Numbered from the stretch's first letter, positions 1-5,189 are shown. The stretch: DNA of 5,189 bases from Kerstersia sp052103615 (GCF_052103615.1 NZ_JBQEKA010000132.1:1-5189); one strand, 5' to 3'. The notes: a model not told the origin generated them from the sequence alone. Program-made: numbers and translations.

Positions 1-761
1 CACAAGGCGTATGCAATGGACTGGGGCGCGACCAGCAGCACGTCGTCCTGCTCCAGCAGCGGTTTCAATGACTGGTAGCCATCAACCTCGAGCACATAGC
101 GCAGGCTTTTTCCCTGCCCCCGCATGAACTGGGTGATGCTGTAGTAGGGAAATTCATCCGTATCGATTTTTATATGCCGGGCATTTAAGAAAAATGGCAT
201 ATCCAGCTTATCCGAATCAGGCATTGTTATTTTTCTGCCTACGCATAAAAACGATTCCTGATACAGCTTCCGGGATACATATAAATCAGTGTTTTCCATT
301 TCCGGACAAATAGCGGCGTCGATTACTGATTTATACAAACTGCTTTCAAGCGTCGCCTTATCGGCATTCACGATGTCCAGGCATATGCTGGGGGCGGCCT
401 GACGCAACGACATATACAGCCGGGGCAAGGCGCTGTGCCGCATGGCCGGACTGAAGGCCACGCGAAAGCGCCTGTCGCTGCGTTCAGGCTCAAAATCGTA
501 GGCCAGACGCAAGGCGGTCTGCAACGCCTGGATGGCGTTCTCGACAGGCTGAAACATAGCTTGCGCCATGCGCGTGGGCTGCATTCCACCCTTGGCCCGG
601 ACAAACAGAACATCGTCAAAGTGCAGTCTGAGCCGCGCCAGAGCATGGCTGATCGCCGGTTGACTCAGGTGCATGCGCACCGCCGCCCGGGACAAATTAC
701 GCTCCTGATAGATCACCACAAATATCCGCAGCAGATTCAGGTCCATGCGCGACAGGTCCAT
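1..761 (-). CDS. LysR-family transcriptional regulator (NahR/NodD-like), C-terminus beyond window
   Basis: The minus-strand frame is open from the ATG at 761-759 to the window edge. It gives 253 codons with no stop, so roughly 50 residues of a normal 300-310 residue LysR protein are missing. Residues 7-60 form the N-terminal winged helix-turn-helix, with the typical core SRAAVRMHLSQPAISHALAR (residues 24-43) and then DDVLFVR (49-55) and GGMQPT (58-63). From about residue 97 (RRFRVAFSP, then LPRLYMSLRQAAP) the effector-binding domain begins, laid out like NahR/NodD-type regulators. The gene is divergent from the oxygenase operon, the usual position for a LysR activator of a catabolic operon; control of that operon is inferred. 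A second ATG at codon 6 could also be the start. The start at 761 has only a weak upstream purine run (GGGGCGAA). The effector-domain codons around 160-330 are visibly AT-richer than the rest. The effector is unknown, probably an aromatic acid. Confidence 0.93.
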   Translation of the reverse strand, partial: MDLSRMDLNLLRIFVVIYQERNLSRAAVRMHLSQPAISHALARLRLHFDDVLFVRAKGGMQPTRMAQAMFQPVENAIQALQTALRLAYDFEPERSDRRFRVAFSPAMRHSALPRLYMSLRQAAPSICLDIVNADKATLESSLYKSVIDAAICPEMENTDLYVSRKLYQESFLCVGRKITMPDSDKLDMPFFLNARHIKIDTDEFPYYSITQFMRGQGKSLRYVLEVDGYQSLKPLLEQDDVLLVAPQSIAYAL

Positions 762-774
762 ACTATTCGCCCCA

Positions 775-791
775 TTGATAATCGTTATGAA
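775..791. promoter_or_regulatory. Imperfect dyad, candidate LysR recognition site
   Basis: The 17-bp sequence TTGATAATCGTTATGAA is a dyad. Its arms TT-ATAA and TTAT-AA pair around a TCG centre, with one mismatched position in each arm. It lies about 54 bp upstream of the start inferred from the forward promoter at 802-830, close to where LysR activators bind their recognition site, and inside the leader of the LysR gene. The dyad is seen directly; its role is inferred. Confidence 0.3.
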
Positions 792-801
792 AACAACGAA
801 C

Positions 802-830
802 TTGACCCTATTCCAGGCCAGCCATACATT
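802..830 (+). promoter_or_regulatory. Candidate sigma-70 promoter of the oxygenase operon
   Basis: A TTGACC -35 box (802-807) is followed after exactly 17 bp by TACATT (825-830), which matches the -10 consensus at 4 of 6 positions. Transcription would start near 837, about 50 nt before the reductase ATG. The poor -10 box fits a promoter that needs an activator, as expected for a LysR-controlled operon. No experimental support is available. Confidence 0.4.
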
Positions 831-831
831 T

Positions 832-860
832 ATTATTGATTTAAAAATTTTAAGTTTCAA
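832..860 (-). promoter_or_regulatory. Candidate sigma-70 promoter of the LysR gene
   Basis: Read on the minus strand, TTGAAA (860-855) and AATAAT (837-832) are separated by 17 bp, and each box matches the consensus at 5 of 6 positions. The start would be near 825, giving a leader of about 60 nt. The 13-bp palindrome at 841-853 lies between the two boxes, so a protein bound there would block this promoter. That is the classic arrangement for LysR autorepression. Confidence 0.45.
841..853. promoter_or_regulatory. Perfect T-N11-A palindrome, candidate LysR operator
   Basis: TTAAAA-A-TTTTAA is a perfect 6+1+6 bp palindrome with the T-N11-A form of LysR boxes. A second inverted pair flanks it, ATTGATT (835-841) and AATCAAT (859-865), centred close to the palindrome. 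AT-rich palindromes arise easily by chance in AT-rich DNA, so the assignment rests mainly on position between the divergent genes. Confidence 0.4.
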
Positions 861-876
861 TCAATTATTGGCAAAT

Positions 877-881
877 AGGTG
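877..881 (+). promoter_or_regulatory. Ribosome binding site that sets the reductase start
   Basis: AGGTG lies 7 nt before the ATG at 889. The frame is open further upstream to an ATG at 745, but that extension would overlap the LysR coding start and the promoters and encodes residues foreign to the family. This site therefore supports 889 as the start. Confidence 0.7.
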
Positions 882-888
882 TCCGGAT

Positions 889-1875
889 ATGGAAGCACGA
901 AATCCTATCGCGAATCAACATTGTTCTCTGTCGCTTCGCATCACGAGCCGCCGACGCGAATGTCTGGATGTCTATTCCTATCGGCTTGCAAACATCGATG
1001 GCTCTGCACTTCCCGAGTGGCAGGCGGGCGCGCACATAGACGTTGAAACCCCCTGCGGTCTGACACGTCAATATTCCTTGTGTGGAGATCCCGCCCAGCG
1101 CCAACACTGGGATATCGCCGTCAAACTGACATCGACATCGGGCGGAGGTTCGCGCTCTATCCATGAACGGCTGAAGGTCGGCGACACGCTTCAGGTCAGC
1201 CCGCCGCGCCACGCCTTTACGCTTCAGCCGCATCCCCAATCCTGCGTGCTGCTGGCGGCCGGCATAGGAATCACGCCCTTGTTGAGTATGGCCTGGCAGT
1301 TGCACCACGAGCGCCACCCCTTTCAGCTACTGTATTTTTCGTCGTCGGCGCAGCACACGGCGTTCCTGGACACTCTGCGCAGCGCACCATTCCATCAGCA
1401 AGTTCATTTCCATACGGGACTGGAGCGGGAGTTGATCAAAGAGCGCATCCGTCAGGCCATGTCCGTGCAGCATGGCACAGCGGTCTATACCTGCGGCCCC
1501 TCCGGCTTCATGGAGCTGATTGATTACATCAAGCATTCGCAGTGCCTGGACATCCCCGTCTATGCCGAACGCTTCAGCGCACCACCCACGAGCCCCACCT
1601 TCAATCACGAGTTTCGCGTACGTCTGAACCGCAGAAACGCGTTGGAGATTCCCGTCGCCGCCCACCAAAGCATTCTAGAAGCCTTGGAACAGCACGGCAT
1701 TCCAGTAGACAGTGCCTGCCGCCAAGGCATATGCGGCGCCTGCGTGCAGACCGTGATCGACGGTACGGCCCTGCACAGGGACTTCTGCCTTTCGCCGGAA
1801 GAAAGAGAGCAGGAGCGCCTGATCTGCCTCTGCGTTTCCCGAGCGGCCGATGCCATCCTGACCCTGGACTTGTAG
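889..1875 (+). CDS. PDR/VanB-type oxygenase reductase: FMN, NAD(P)H and C-terminal [2Fe-2S] domains
   Basis: This is the electron-transfer component of a ring-hydroxylating oxygenase. It takes electrons from NAD(P)H through FMN to a [2Fe-2S] cluster and on to the oxygenase; it is cytoplasmic. The 328 residues match the phthalate dioxygenase reductase/VanB family in length and domain order. The flavin-binding motif RQYS is at 60-63 and a Gly-rich GGGSRSIH at 85-92. The pyridine-nucleotide domain shows LAAGIGITPLLSM (122-134) and YTCGPSGFM (200-208), followed by YAERF (225-229). The C-terminal plant-type ferredoxin domain has Cys277, Cys282, Cys285 and Cys315 in a C-x4-C-x2-C-x29-C pattern, with CVSRA after the last ligand, so all ligands are present. 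Gene order is reductase first, 58 bp ahead of the alpha subunit. The fused C-terminal ferredoxin means no separate ferredoxin is needed. It differs from BenC/TphA1-type reductases, whose ferredoxin domain is N-terminal. Confidence 0.95.
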   Translation: MEARNPIANQHCSLSLRITSRRRECLDVYSYRLANIDGSALPEWQAGAHIDVETPCGLTRQYSLCGDPAQRQHWDIAVKLTSTSGGGSRSIHERLKVGDTLQVSPPRHAFTLQPHPQSCVLLAAGIGITPLLSMAWQLHHERHPFQLLYFSSSAQHTAFLDTLRSAPFHQQVHFHTGLERELIKERIRQAMSVQHGTAVYTCGPSGFMELIDYIKHSQCLDIPVYAERFSAPPTSPTFNHEFRVRLNRRNALEIPVAAHQSILEALEQHGIPVDSACRQGICGACVQTVIDGTALHRDFCLSPEEREQERLICLCVSRAADAILTLDL

Positions 1876-1933
1876 TTCGTCTTGCATTTTTCGTTCTCTT
1901 CACCGCCTGGCCTGAGCCCGGCAAGGAGTTTTC

Positions 1934-3217
1934 ATGCCTTCTGACATCTCATCCCTGTTCCAGGACGCCTGCATAGACAGGCGGGTCTACACCGATCCAT
2001 CCCTGTTTGAACTGGAGCAGGAACACATTTTCGCCAAAGTCTGGCACTACGTCGGGCATGAGTCTCAGCTCACGGCACCGGGGCAGTACATCAGCCTGGA
2101 TGTGCTCAATCAACCCGTCTTGGTCATCCAGGGCCAGGACGGGATCAACCGGGCTTTTTTTAACCGTTGTCCGCACCGCGGCGCCCAGCTGACACGCCAG
2201 GCCTGTGGGCACGCTGAACAACTGGTCTGCTCCTACCATGCGTGGACCTTTGATACCTGCGGTGCGCTGCGCGGTATTCCCATGAGCAGCGGTTATGAGG
2301 CGACGCCCGTGCAGGATCGCGCCGAGCAATGGGGCCTGACGCCGGTGCCCAGACTGGAGAGCTACGCCGGATTCTTGTTCGTCAATCTGGATCGCCAGGC
2401 GCCAGGCCTGGAGCAATGGCTCGGCGTCAATGCCGGCAATCTGCTCAATATGGTGGAGCGCTCTCCCAGCGGCCTGATCGAGCCATTCGGCGGCGTGTTC
2501 CGAATGACCCAACGCAACAACTGGAAGATTTACCTGGAAAATCTTCATGACGGCGCTCATGCCTTGCCCACCCATCAGTCCTCGGTCCTGCCAGCTCGCC
2601 AGACCAGCACGCTTACACAGGATCCCTGGAGCAAACTGCAGGCCGACATCGTCAGCGCCAATGGGCAAAGCCCCCGAAAAATGGCGGCCCTTTCCGTGAA
2701 CTGCTTCGAACTGGGGCACAGCGAGATGTTCGGTTTCCGCGAGAGCCGCCCGGACACCGCGCAGCAGCAAGAATATGAAGCCCAGCTGCGTCAGTTTCAT
2801 GGCGCGCAGAAGGCCGAAGACGTGCTGCACACCGATAGGCACATCGCCCTGTTCTACCCAAATCTGTCCGTCACGCCGAACTGGATGCAACTTCGGGTCA
2901 TCACCCCCATCGCCGTCAACCAGACCCGCGTGGATACCCATAGCTTTCGTCTGGTGGGCGCCTCGGACGCCGTCAACCGCCGGATTATTTCCTTTGCCAA
3001 TGCCGTCAATTCGCCCACGTCGCTGATACGGGCCGATGACCTGGAAAACTTCGAGCGCATCGAGTCCGGCCTGCGCGTCCAGGAACGCCGCTGGGTCAGC
3101 GCACATCGGGAGCAGTCCAAGGAAGAGCAGCCGGTTGGGCCTTCTCACGCGATGAGCGAGCGCTACGTGCGCAACCAATTCCATGCCTGGAAAAACTATA
3201 TGGAGCACGCCGAATGA
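1934..3217 (+). CDS. Rieske aromatic-ring-hydroxylating oxygenase, alpha (large) subunit
   Basis: This is the catalytic subunit that would activate O2 at a mononuclear iron and hydroxylate an aromatic ring. It has 427 residues, normal for the family. The N-terminal Rieske domain carries Cys79-Pro-His81 followed by 17 residues and Cys99-x2-His102, the complete [2Fe-2S] ligand set. The catalytic domain has NWKIYLEN (196-203) with the bridging Asp206 and iron ligands His209 and His214, in the order D-x2-H-x4-H. The third iron ligand is probably Asp369 (or Asp368) in ADDLENFERIESG. The C-terminus RNQFHAWKNYM resembles oxygenases acting on aromatic acids. The start is fixed by AAGGAG at 1923-1928, five bases before ATG. 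The stop overlaps the start of the beta gene. Substrate and regiospecificity cannot be read from the sequence; benzoate, phthalate isomers, salicylate and related acids are all possible. The iron-ligand segment reads DGAH where many relatives have D-x-Y-H. Confidence 0.95.
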   Translation: MPSDISSLFQDACIDRRVYTDPSLFELEQEHIFAKVWHYVGHESQLTAPGQYISLDVLNQPVLVIQGQDGINRAFFNRCPHRGAQLTRQACGHAEQLVCSYHAWTFDTCGALRGIPMSSGYEATPVQDRAEQWGLTPVPRLESYAGFLFVNLDRQAPGLEQWLGVNAGNLLNMVERSPSGLIEPFGGVFRMTQRNNWKIYLENLHDGAHALPTHQSSVLPARQTSTLTQDPWSKLQADIVSANGQSPRKMAALSVNCFELGHSEMFGFRESRPDTAQQQEYEAQLRQFHGAQKAEDVLHTDRHIALFYPNLSVTPNWMQLRVITPIAVNQTRVDTHSFRLVGASDAVNRRIISFANAVNSPTSLIRADDLENFERIESGLRVQERRWVSAHREQSKEEQPVGPSHAMSERYVRNQFHAWKNYMEHAE

Positions 3218-3687
3218 AAACCAGTTCAAAAGAACAGGTGCTCGATTTTCTGCACACCGAAAATCAGTTACTGGATGAGCAGCGCCATGAAGAATGGCTG
3301 ACGCTTTTCCACCCCGATGCACACTATTGGATCCCGGCGCAGGCTGGGCAAAGCGACCCCTTGCTGCATATTTCTCTTTGCCATGAGAACCTGGAACTGC
3401 TCACCATGCGAATCGCACGGCTGCGGCATCCGCAGGCGCACGGACTCGCCCAGCCTATACGCACCTCACGCATGCTGTGCAATGTGCGTATTTCCGAACA
3501 GGATAACGGCGCAATTCTGGCCAGCGGACATTTCCTGGTGCATGAATGGCAAGGAGAGCGGCTGCGTCAATTTGCCGGTCAAGTCGACTATTCGTTACGG
3601 ATGGGCCACGAACTGAAGATCACGCAGAAAAAGATCAGCCTGGTCAATGTCGAAGCCCCTTTCGAGGCCATCCAAATCCTGTTGTAA
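3214..3687 (+). CDS. Aromatic-ring-hydroxylating oxygenase, beta (small) subunit
   Basis: This is the structural small subunit (NTF2/SnoaL-like fold) that usually forms an alpha3beta3 oxygenase with the preceding gene product. It has 157 residues, at the short end of the family (about 155-190). Family hallmarks are ENQLLDEQRHEEWLTLFHPD (16-35) running into AHYWIPA, then the conserved RTSRMLCNVRI (83-93), and near the C-terminus ITQKKISLVNVEAP. Its ATG shares bases with the alpha stop (ATGA at 3214-3217), and GGAG at 3202-3205 lies inside the alpha gene. Translation is therefore probably coupled to give equal amounts of both subunits. Beta subunits have no cofactor. A small subunit excludes the homotrimeric (alpha3) phthalate/vanillate oxygenase type, even though the reductase is of the PDR type. 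Confidence 0.92.
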   Translation: MKTSSKEQVLDFLHTENQLLDEQRHEEWLTLFHPDAHYWIPAQAGQSDPLLHISLCHENLELLTMRIARLRHPQAHGLAQPIRTSRMLCNVRISEQDNGAILASGHFLVHEWQGERLRQFAGQVDYSLRMGHELKITQKKISLVNVEAPFEAIQILL

Positions 3688-3723
3688 GACCCCCACCCTC
3701 TTTACCACCAAGGATGCCGCATC

Positions 3724-4692
3724 ATGATCAAGAAAACGCTCTGCGCGCTGGCTGTTGTCAGTGCCTGTCCCCTGGTTCAACCTGCTGTCCAAGCGGCCTC
3801 GTTTCCACAAGGCCCCATTACCATCACGGTTCCTTATCCTCCCGGTTCGGCCGCCGACACAACCGCCCGGCTGGTGGCGCAGGGCATGGCCAAAGAACTT
3901 CAGACCAGCATCATTGTCGAGAACCGGAGCGGTGCAAGCGGAGCTATTGGAACGGCGGCAGGAGCCCGGGCCAAGGCGGACGGCCACCACCTGACCCTGA
4001 TCGCCTCGCCCGCCGTCATGACCATGCTGCAAATGAAACAGCCGGGCTTCGACCTGGAGCATGACTTCGCCCCCATCGGCGCGATCAACGAGTTCTTCAA
4101 CACGCTGGTGGTGAACAGCAAGCTGGGCATCGCCGATTTCGAGCAATTCAAGCAATACGTGCAGAAACACCCTGGCACATTCAATTTTGCGACCGCCGGC
4201 AACGCAACTCCATCCGACTATGCGGGGCGTCAATTGTCCAGAAAGCATGGGCTGAATATGACGTTCATCCCCTACCAGGGCTCCACGCCAGCCATGCTAT
4301 CCATCGTCTCCGGCGAGTCCGACGGCGCCATCATGGTTGCTGGCCCTGCCATCCCGCACATCCTCTCAGGCCAATTGACCGCGTTGGCCGTCATGGCCGA
4401 GCAGCCGCTCAAGGCCCTGCCCCTGGTTCCACCCAGCAAAGCCAGCGGCGTGGATATCATCACCAGCGGGTGGACAGGATTGGTAGCCCCCAAAAATACG
4501 TCCGCCGATCGCATTGAAGTTTTGAATCAGGCACTAAACAAGACCTTGCAGTCCGACACCCGGCTGCAAGAGACTATGGATACCTATGGGGGTGTCTTAC
4601 TGCCCGGCACGCCGCAACAACTGAACCAACGCATCCGCGATGAAATCCAGCAGCTCAGGCAAGATATGCAGACGCTGTATCCGCCTTCATAA
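3724..4692 (+). CDS. Bug-family (TctC-like) periplasmic substrate-binding protein
   Basis: This is a tripartite tricarboxylate transporter (TTT) receptor of the Bug family. Such proteins bind carboxylates in the periplasm and hand them to TctA/TctB-type membrane proteins. It has 322 residues, the normal length. An N-terminal signal (MIKK, then a hydrophobic stretch) ends in AVQA (21-24), with likely cleavage after residue 24 or 25. Signature segments follow: ITITVPYPPGSAADTTARL (32-50), IIVENRSGASGAIGTAA (63-79), ADGHHLTL (85-92), ATAGNATPSDYAG (156-168) and IPYQGSTPAML (182-192). AAGGA at 3710-3714 lies 9 nt before the ATG, and the gap after the beta subunit is only 36 bp, so it belongs to the operon. 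TphC and IphC, receptors for terephthalate and isophthalate, are the precedent for a Bug protein serving an aromatic acid pathway. No TctA/TctB genes are in the window, so it may share membrane proteins encoded elsewhere. The signal also contains VSAC (12-15), which resembles a lipobox. Confidence 0.94.
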   Translation: MIKKTLCALAVVSACPLVQPAVQAASFPQGPITITVPYPPGSAADTTARLVAQGMAKELQTSIIVENRSGASGAIGTAAGARAKADGHHLTLIASPAVMTMLQMKQPGFDLEHDFAPIGAINEFFNTLVVNSKLGIADFEQFKQYVQKHPGTFNFATAGNATPSDYAGRQLSRKHGLNMTFIPYQGSTPAMLSIVSGESDGAIMVAGPAIPHILSGQLTALAVMAEQPLKALPLVPPSKASGVDIITSGWTGLVAPKNTSADRIEVLNQALNKTLQSDTRLQETMDTYGGVLLPGTPQQLNQRIRDEIQQLRQDMQTLYPPS

Positions 4693-4735
4693 CCAGTTTG
4701 CCCGGGGTACTTCGGCACTTTGCAGGGCAGGCTGA

Positions 4736-4760
4736 TGTCCAGTCCTAAAATAGGTTGACA
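4736..4760 (+). repeat. Left terminal inverted repeat of the IS remnant
   Basis: Reading inward on the plus strand it starts TGTCCAGTCCT and ends GGTTGACA. Compared with the right-hand repeat read inward on the minus strand, it differs at positions 3, 6, 12, 15 and 18 only. It follows the downstream end of the transposase fragment. Confidence 0.75.
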
Positions 4761-4859
4761 GGTTTTCTGCCTGAAAAACGCCTGATGCACCGCATCAGGC
4801 GTTTTGTATTTCAAAGCGGTATGCAGTCTTGCCTGCTTATAGATGTGCACCGATTGACG
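4761..4859 (-). pseudogene. C-terminal fragment of an IS3-family transposase (OrfB)
   Basis: The minus strand encodes RQSVHIYKQARLHTALKYK followed by TPDAVHQAFFRQKT. The pattern Y-x-x-x-R-x-H-x-A-L-x-Y-x-T-P-x-x-V-H is the familiar end of the IS3 OrfB (DDE, rve-type) transposase. The catalytic DDE residues are all missing. Upstream, the frame reaches a stop at 4884-4886 inside the right repeat. Downstream, it reads through the left repeat into flanking DNA without its own stop, so the exact original end is uncertain. About 33 codons remain, so it cannot be functional. Confidence 0.75.
4775..4805. terminator. Perfect 14-bp hairpin, probable terminator of the oxygenase operon
   Basis: AAAACGCCTGATGC (4775-4788), a 3-nt ACC loop and GCATCAGGCGTTTT (4792-4805) form a perfect stem ending in a T run, followed on the plus strand by GTATTT. 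It lies 82 bp after the Bug gene stop and is the only strong terminator candidate for the operon. It is also T-flanked on the minus strand, so it may work in both directions. The stem lies within the transposase-fragment codons, so it came with the insertion sequence. Confidence 0.75.
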
Positions 4860-4881
4860 CTCCTTCAGTAAGGGGAAAAAG

Positions 4882-4906
4882 TGTCAACGTAATTCAGGAC
4901 GGGTCA
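4882..4906 (-). repeat. Right terminal inverted repeat of the IS remnant
   Basis: Reading inward on the minus strand it starts TGACCCGTCCTGAAT and ends CGTTGACA. The TTGACA at its inner end could act as a -35 box for transposase transcription in an intact copy. Confidence 0.75.
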
Positions 4907-4916
4907 ATGCAGCGCT

Positions 4917-4952
4917 AAAAAAACCGACTGTCTGTCTCTAAACAATCGGTTT
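4917..4952 (-). terminator. Intrinsic terminator of the metallochaperone gene
   Basis: On the minus strand AAACCGATTG (4952-4943) pairs with CAGTCGGTTT (4930-4921), a 10-bp stem with one G-U pair and a 12-nt loop. A run of seven T residues (4923-4917) follows. It lies 22 bp after the stop of the HMA gene. Together with the hairpin at 4775-4805 it separates the two convergent transcription units. Confidence 0.8.
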
Positions 4953-4974
4953 CAGGTTTAAGAATGTACGGTGC

Positions 4975-5189
4975 TTAACCGCCGCAGCCGCCGCAGCATG
5001 CGCCATCTTCACCGTGTGCGGGCTTGGCAATTTGATAACCTGCCCGCTCAACCGCCGCATGCAGATCTTCCAGTGACACCTGGGTTTCATCAAAACGTAC
5101 CGAAGCCTTCGCGTTCTCAAACGAGGCATCGGCAGCTTGCACGCCCTCTAACGCCGCCAAGGCGATGGCCACTTTATCGGCACATTCAG
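4975..5189 (-). CDS. HMA-domain metal-binding protein (CopZ/MerP-like chaperone), N-terminus beyond window
   Basis: Seventy complete codons and the TAA stop (4977-4975) are visible; the start lies to the right of the window. The first visible residues, ECADKVAIALAALEGV, match the stretch around the second Cys of the HMA metal site (C-x-x-C followed by A-x-K-V). The first Cys would fall exactly one codon outside the window. ASVRFDETQVSLEDLHAAVE and then RAGYQI complete the beta-alpha-beta half of the fold. Proteins of this kind carry Cu(I) or another soft metal to P-type ATPases or sensors in the cytoplasm, or Hg(II) in the periplasm (MerP). The tail HGEDGACCGGCGG adds three Cys and is unusual for a plain CopZ. 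A GTG at 5172 is an internal Val, not the start, because it would cut off the metal site. The metal cannot be told from this fragment. The gene is convergent to the oxygenase operon and probably unrelated to it. Confidence 0.82.
   Translation of the reverse strand, partial: ECADKVAIALAALEGVQAADASFENAKASVRFDETQVSLEDLHAAVERAGYQIAKPAHGEDGACCGGCGG

Larger units (their letters stand above)
4736..4906 (-). mobile_element. Internally deleted IS3-family-like insertion sequence (171 bp)
   Basis: Two 25-bp inverted repeats (4736-4760 and 4882-4906) begin with TG and match at 20 of 25 positions. They bracket a fragment of an IS3-type transposase on the minus strand. Just inside the right repeat the minus strand reads TGAAGGAGCGTCA, a plausible leader with a ribosome binding site for the first transposase gene. 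The sequence then changes almost at once into the C-terminal codons. I infer one internal deletion that removed nearly all of orfA and orfB and kept both ends. No clear 3-4 bp target duplication flanks it (CTGA on the left, ATGC on the right). Such a short element could still be moved in trans by a full-length relative. Confidence 0.75.

Noticed and set aside
435..839. Plus-strand open frame of 134 codons opposite the LysR gene
   Set aside because: It lies antisense to a clear LysR helix-turn-helix and effector domain, and its product resembles nothing.
745..888. N-terminal extension of the reductase to an ATG at 745
   Set aside because: It would add 48 residues unlike the family, overlap the divergent LysR start and its promoter, and lacks a good ribosome binding site; AGGTG before 889 fits the family length.
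1949..3322. Long open frame (457 codons) on the minus strand opposite the alpha subunit
   Set aside because: It is a shadow of the GC-rich codon pattern of the alpha gene, which has complete Rieske and iron ligands. The antisense product shows no recognisable domain.
1934..3687. Assignment of a specific gene name (benA/B, tphA2/A3, nagG/H and similar)
   Set aside because: Motifs fix the family but not the substrate; gene order and the reductase type do not match any of these systems closely enough.
4699..4729. TGCCC/GGGCA hairpin just after the Bug gene
   Set aside because: It has only a 5-bp stem with a 21-nt loop and no T run, too weak to be called a terminator.
4584..4850. Minus-strand frame of 88 codons as an intact small gene
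   Set aside because: Only its first part resembles a protein (IS3 transposase end). It then runs through the terminal repeat into DNA antisense to the Bug gene, so it is a decayed fragment.
4732..4910. Target-site duplication flanking the IS remnant
   Set aside because: The 3-4 bp on each side (CTGA and ATGC) do not match, so no duplication is claimed.
4975..5172. GTG at 5172 as the start of the HMA gene
   Set aside because: The preceding codons ECADK belong to the HMA metal site and the frame stays open to the window edge, so the real start is outside.

Overview
The window looks like a piece of a betaproteobacterial chromosome, probably Burkholderiales and perhaps Alcaligenaceae. This rests on the moderately high G+C, on a Bug-type (TctC-like) solute receptor next to an aromatic-acid oxygenase, and on the general gene style. 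No rRNA, tRNA, CRISPR array or phage gene was seen, and the species cannot be fixed from the sequence alone.

Layout. Positions 1-761 (minus) hold most of a LysR-type regulator whose C-terminus lies outside the window. Positions 762-888 are a divergent, AT-rich control region with two back-to-back promoter candidates and two dyads. Positions 889-4692 (plus) form a compact four-gene operon: an FMN/2Fe-2S oxygenase reductase with a C-terminal ferredoxin domain, a Rieske ring-hydroxylating oxygenase alpha subunit, its small beta subunit (start overlapping the alpha stop), and a periplasmic Bug-family binding protein. Positions 4736-4906 are a 171-bp internally deleted IS3-family-like insertion sequence. 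It keeps both 25-bp terminal inverted repeats and about 33 codons of the transposase C-terminus. A perfect 14-bp hairpin inside those codons is well placed to terminate the operon. Positions 4975-5189 (minus) hold the end of a small heavy-metal-associated (HMA) metallochaperone with a Cys-rich tail, followed by its own intrinsic terminator at 4917-4952.

How it fits together. The LysR protein probably senses an aromatic acid or a metabolite of it and controls the divergent operon. The reductase passes electrons from NAD(P)H through FMN and a [2Fe-2S] centre to the Rieske centre of the alpha/beta oxygenase, which hydroxylates an aromatic (probably carboxylated) ring. The Bug protein would capture the substrate in the periplasm. 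The window contains no cis-diol dehydrogenase, no ring-cleavage enzyme and no TctA/TctB membrane partner, so the pathway is incomplete here and the substrate is unknown.
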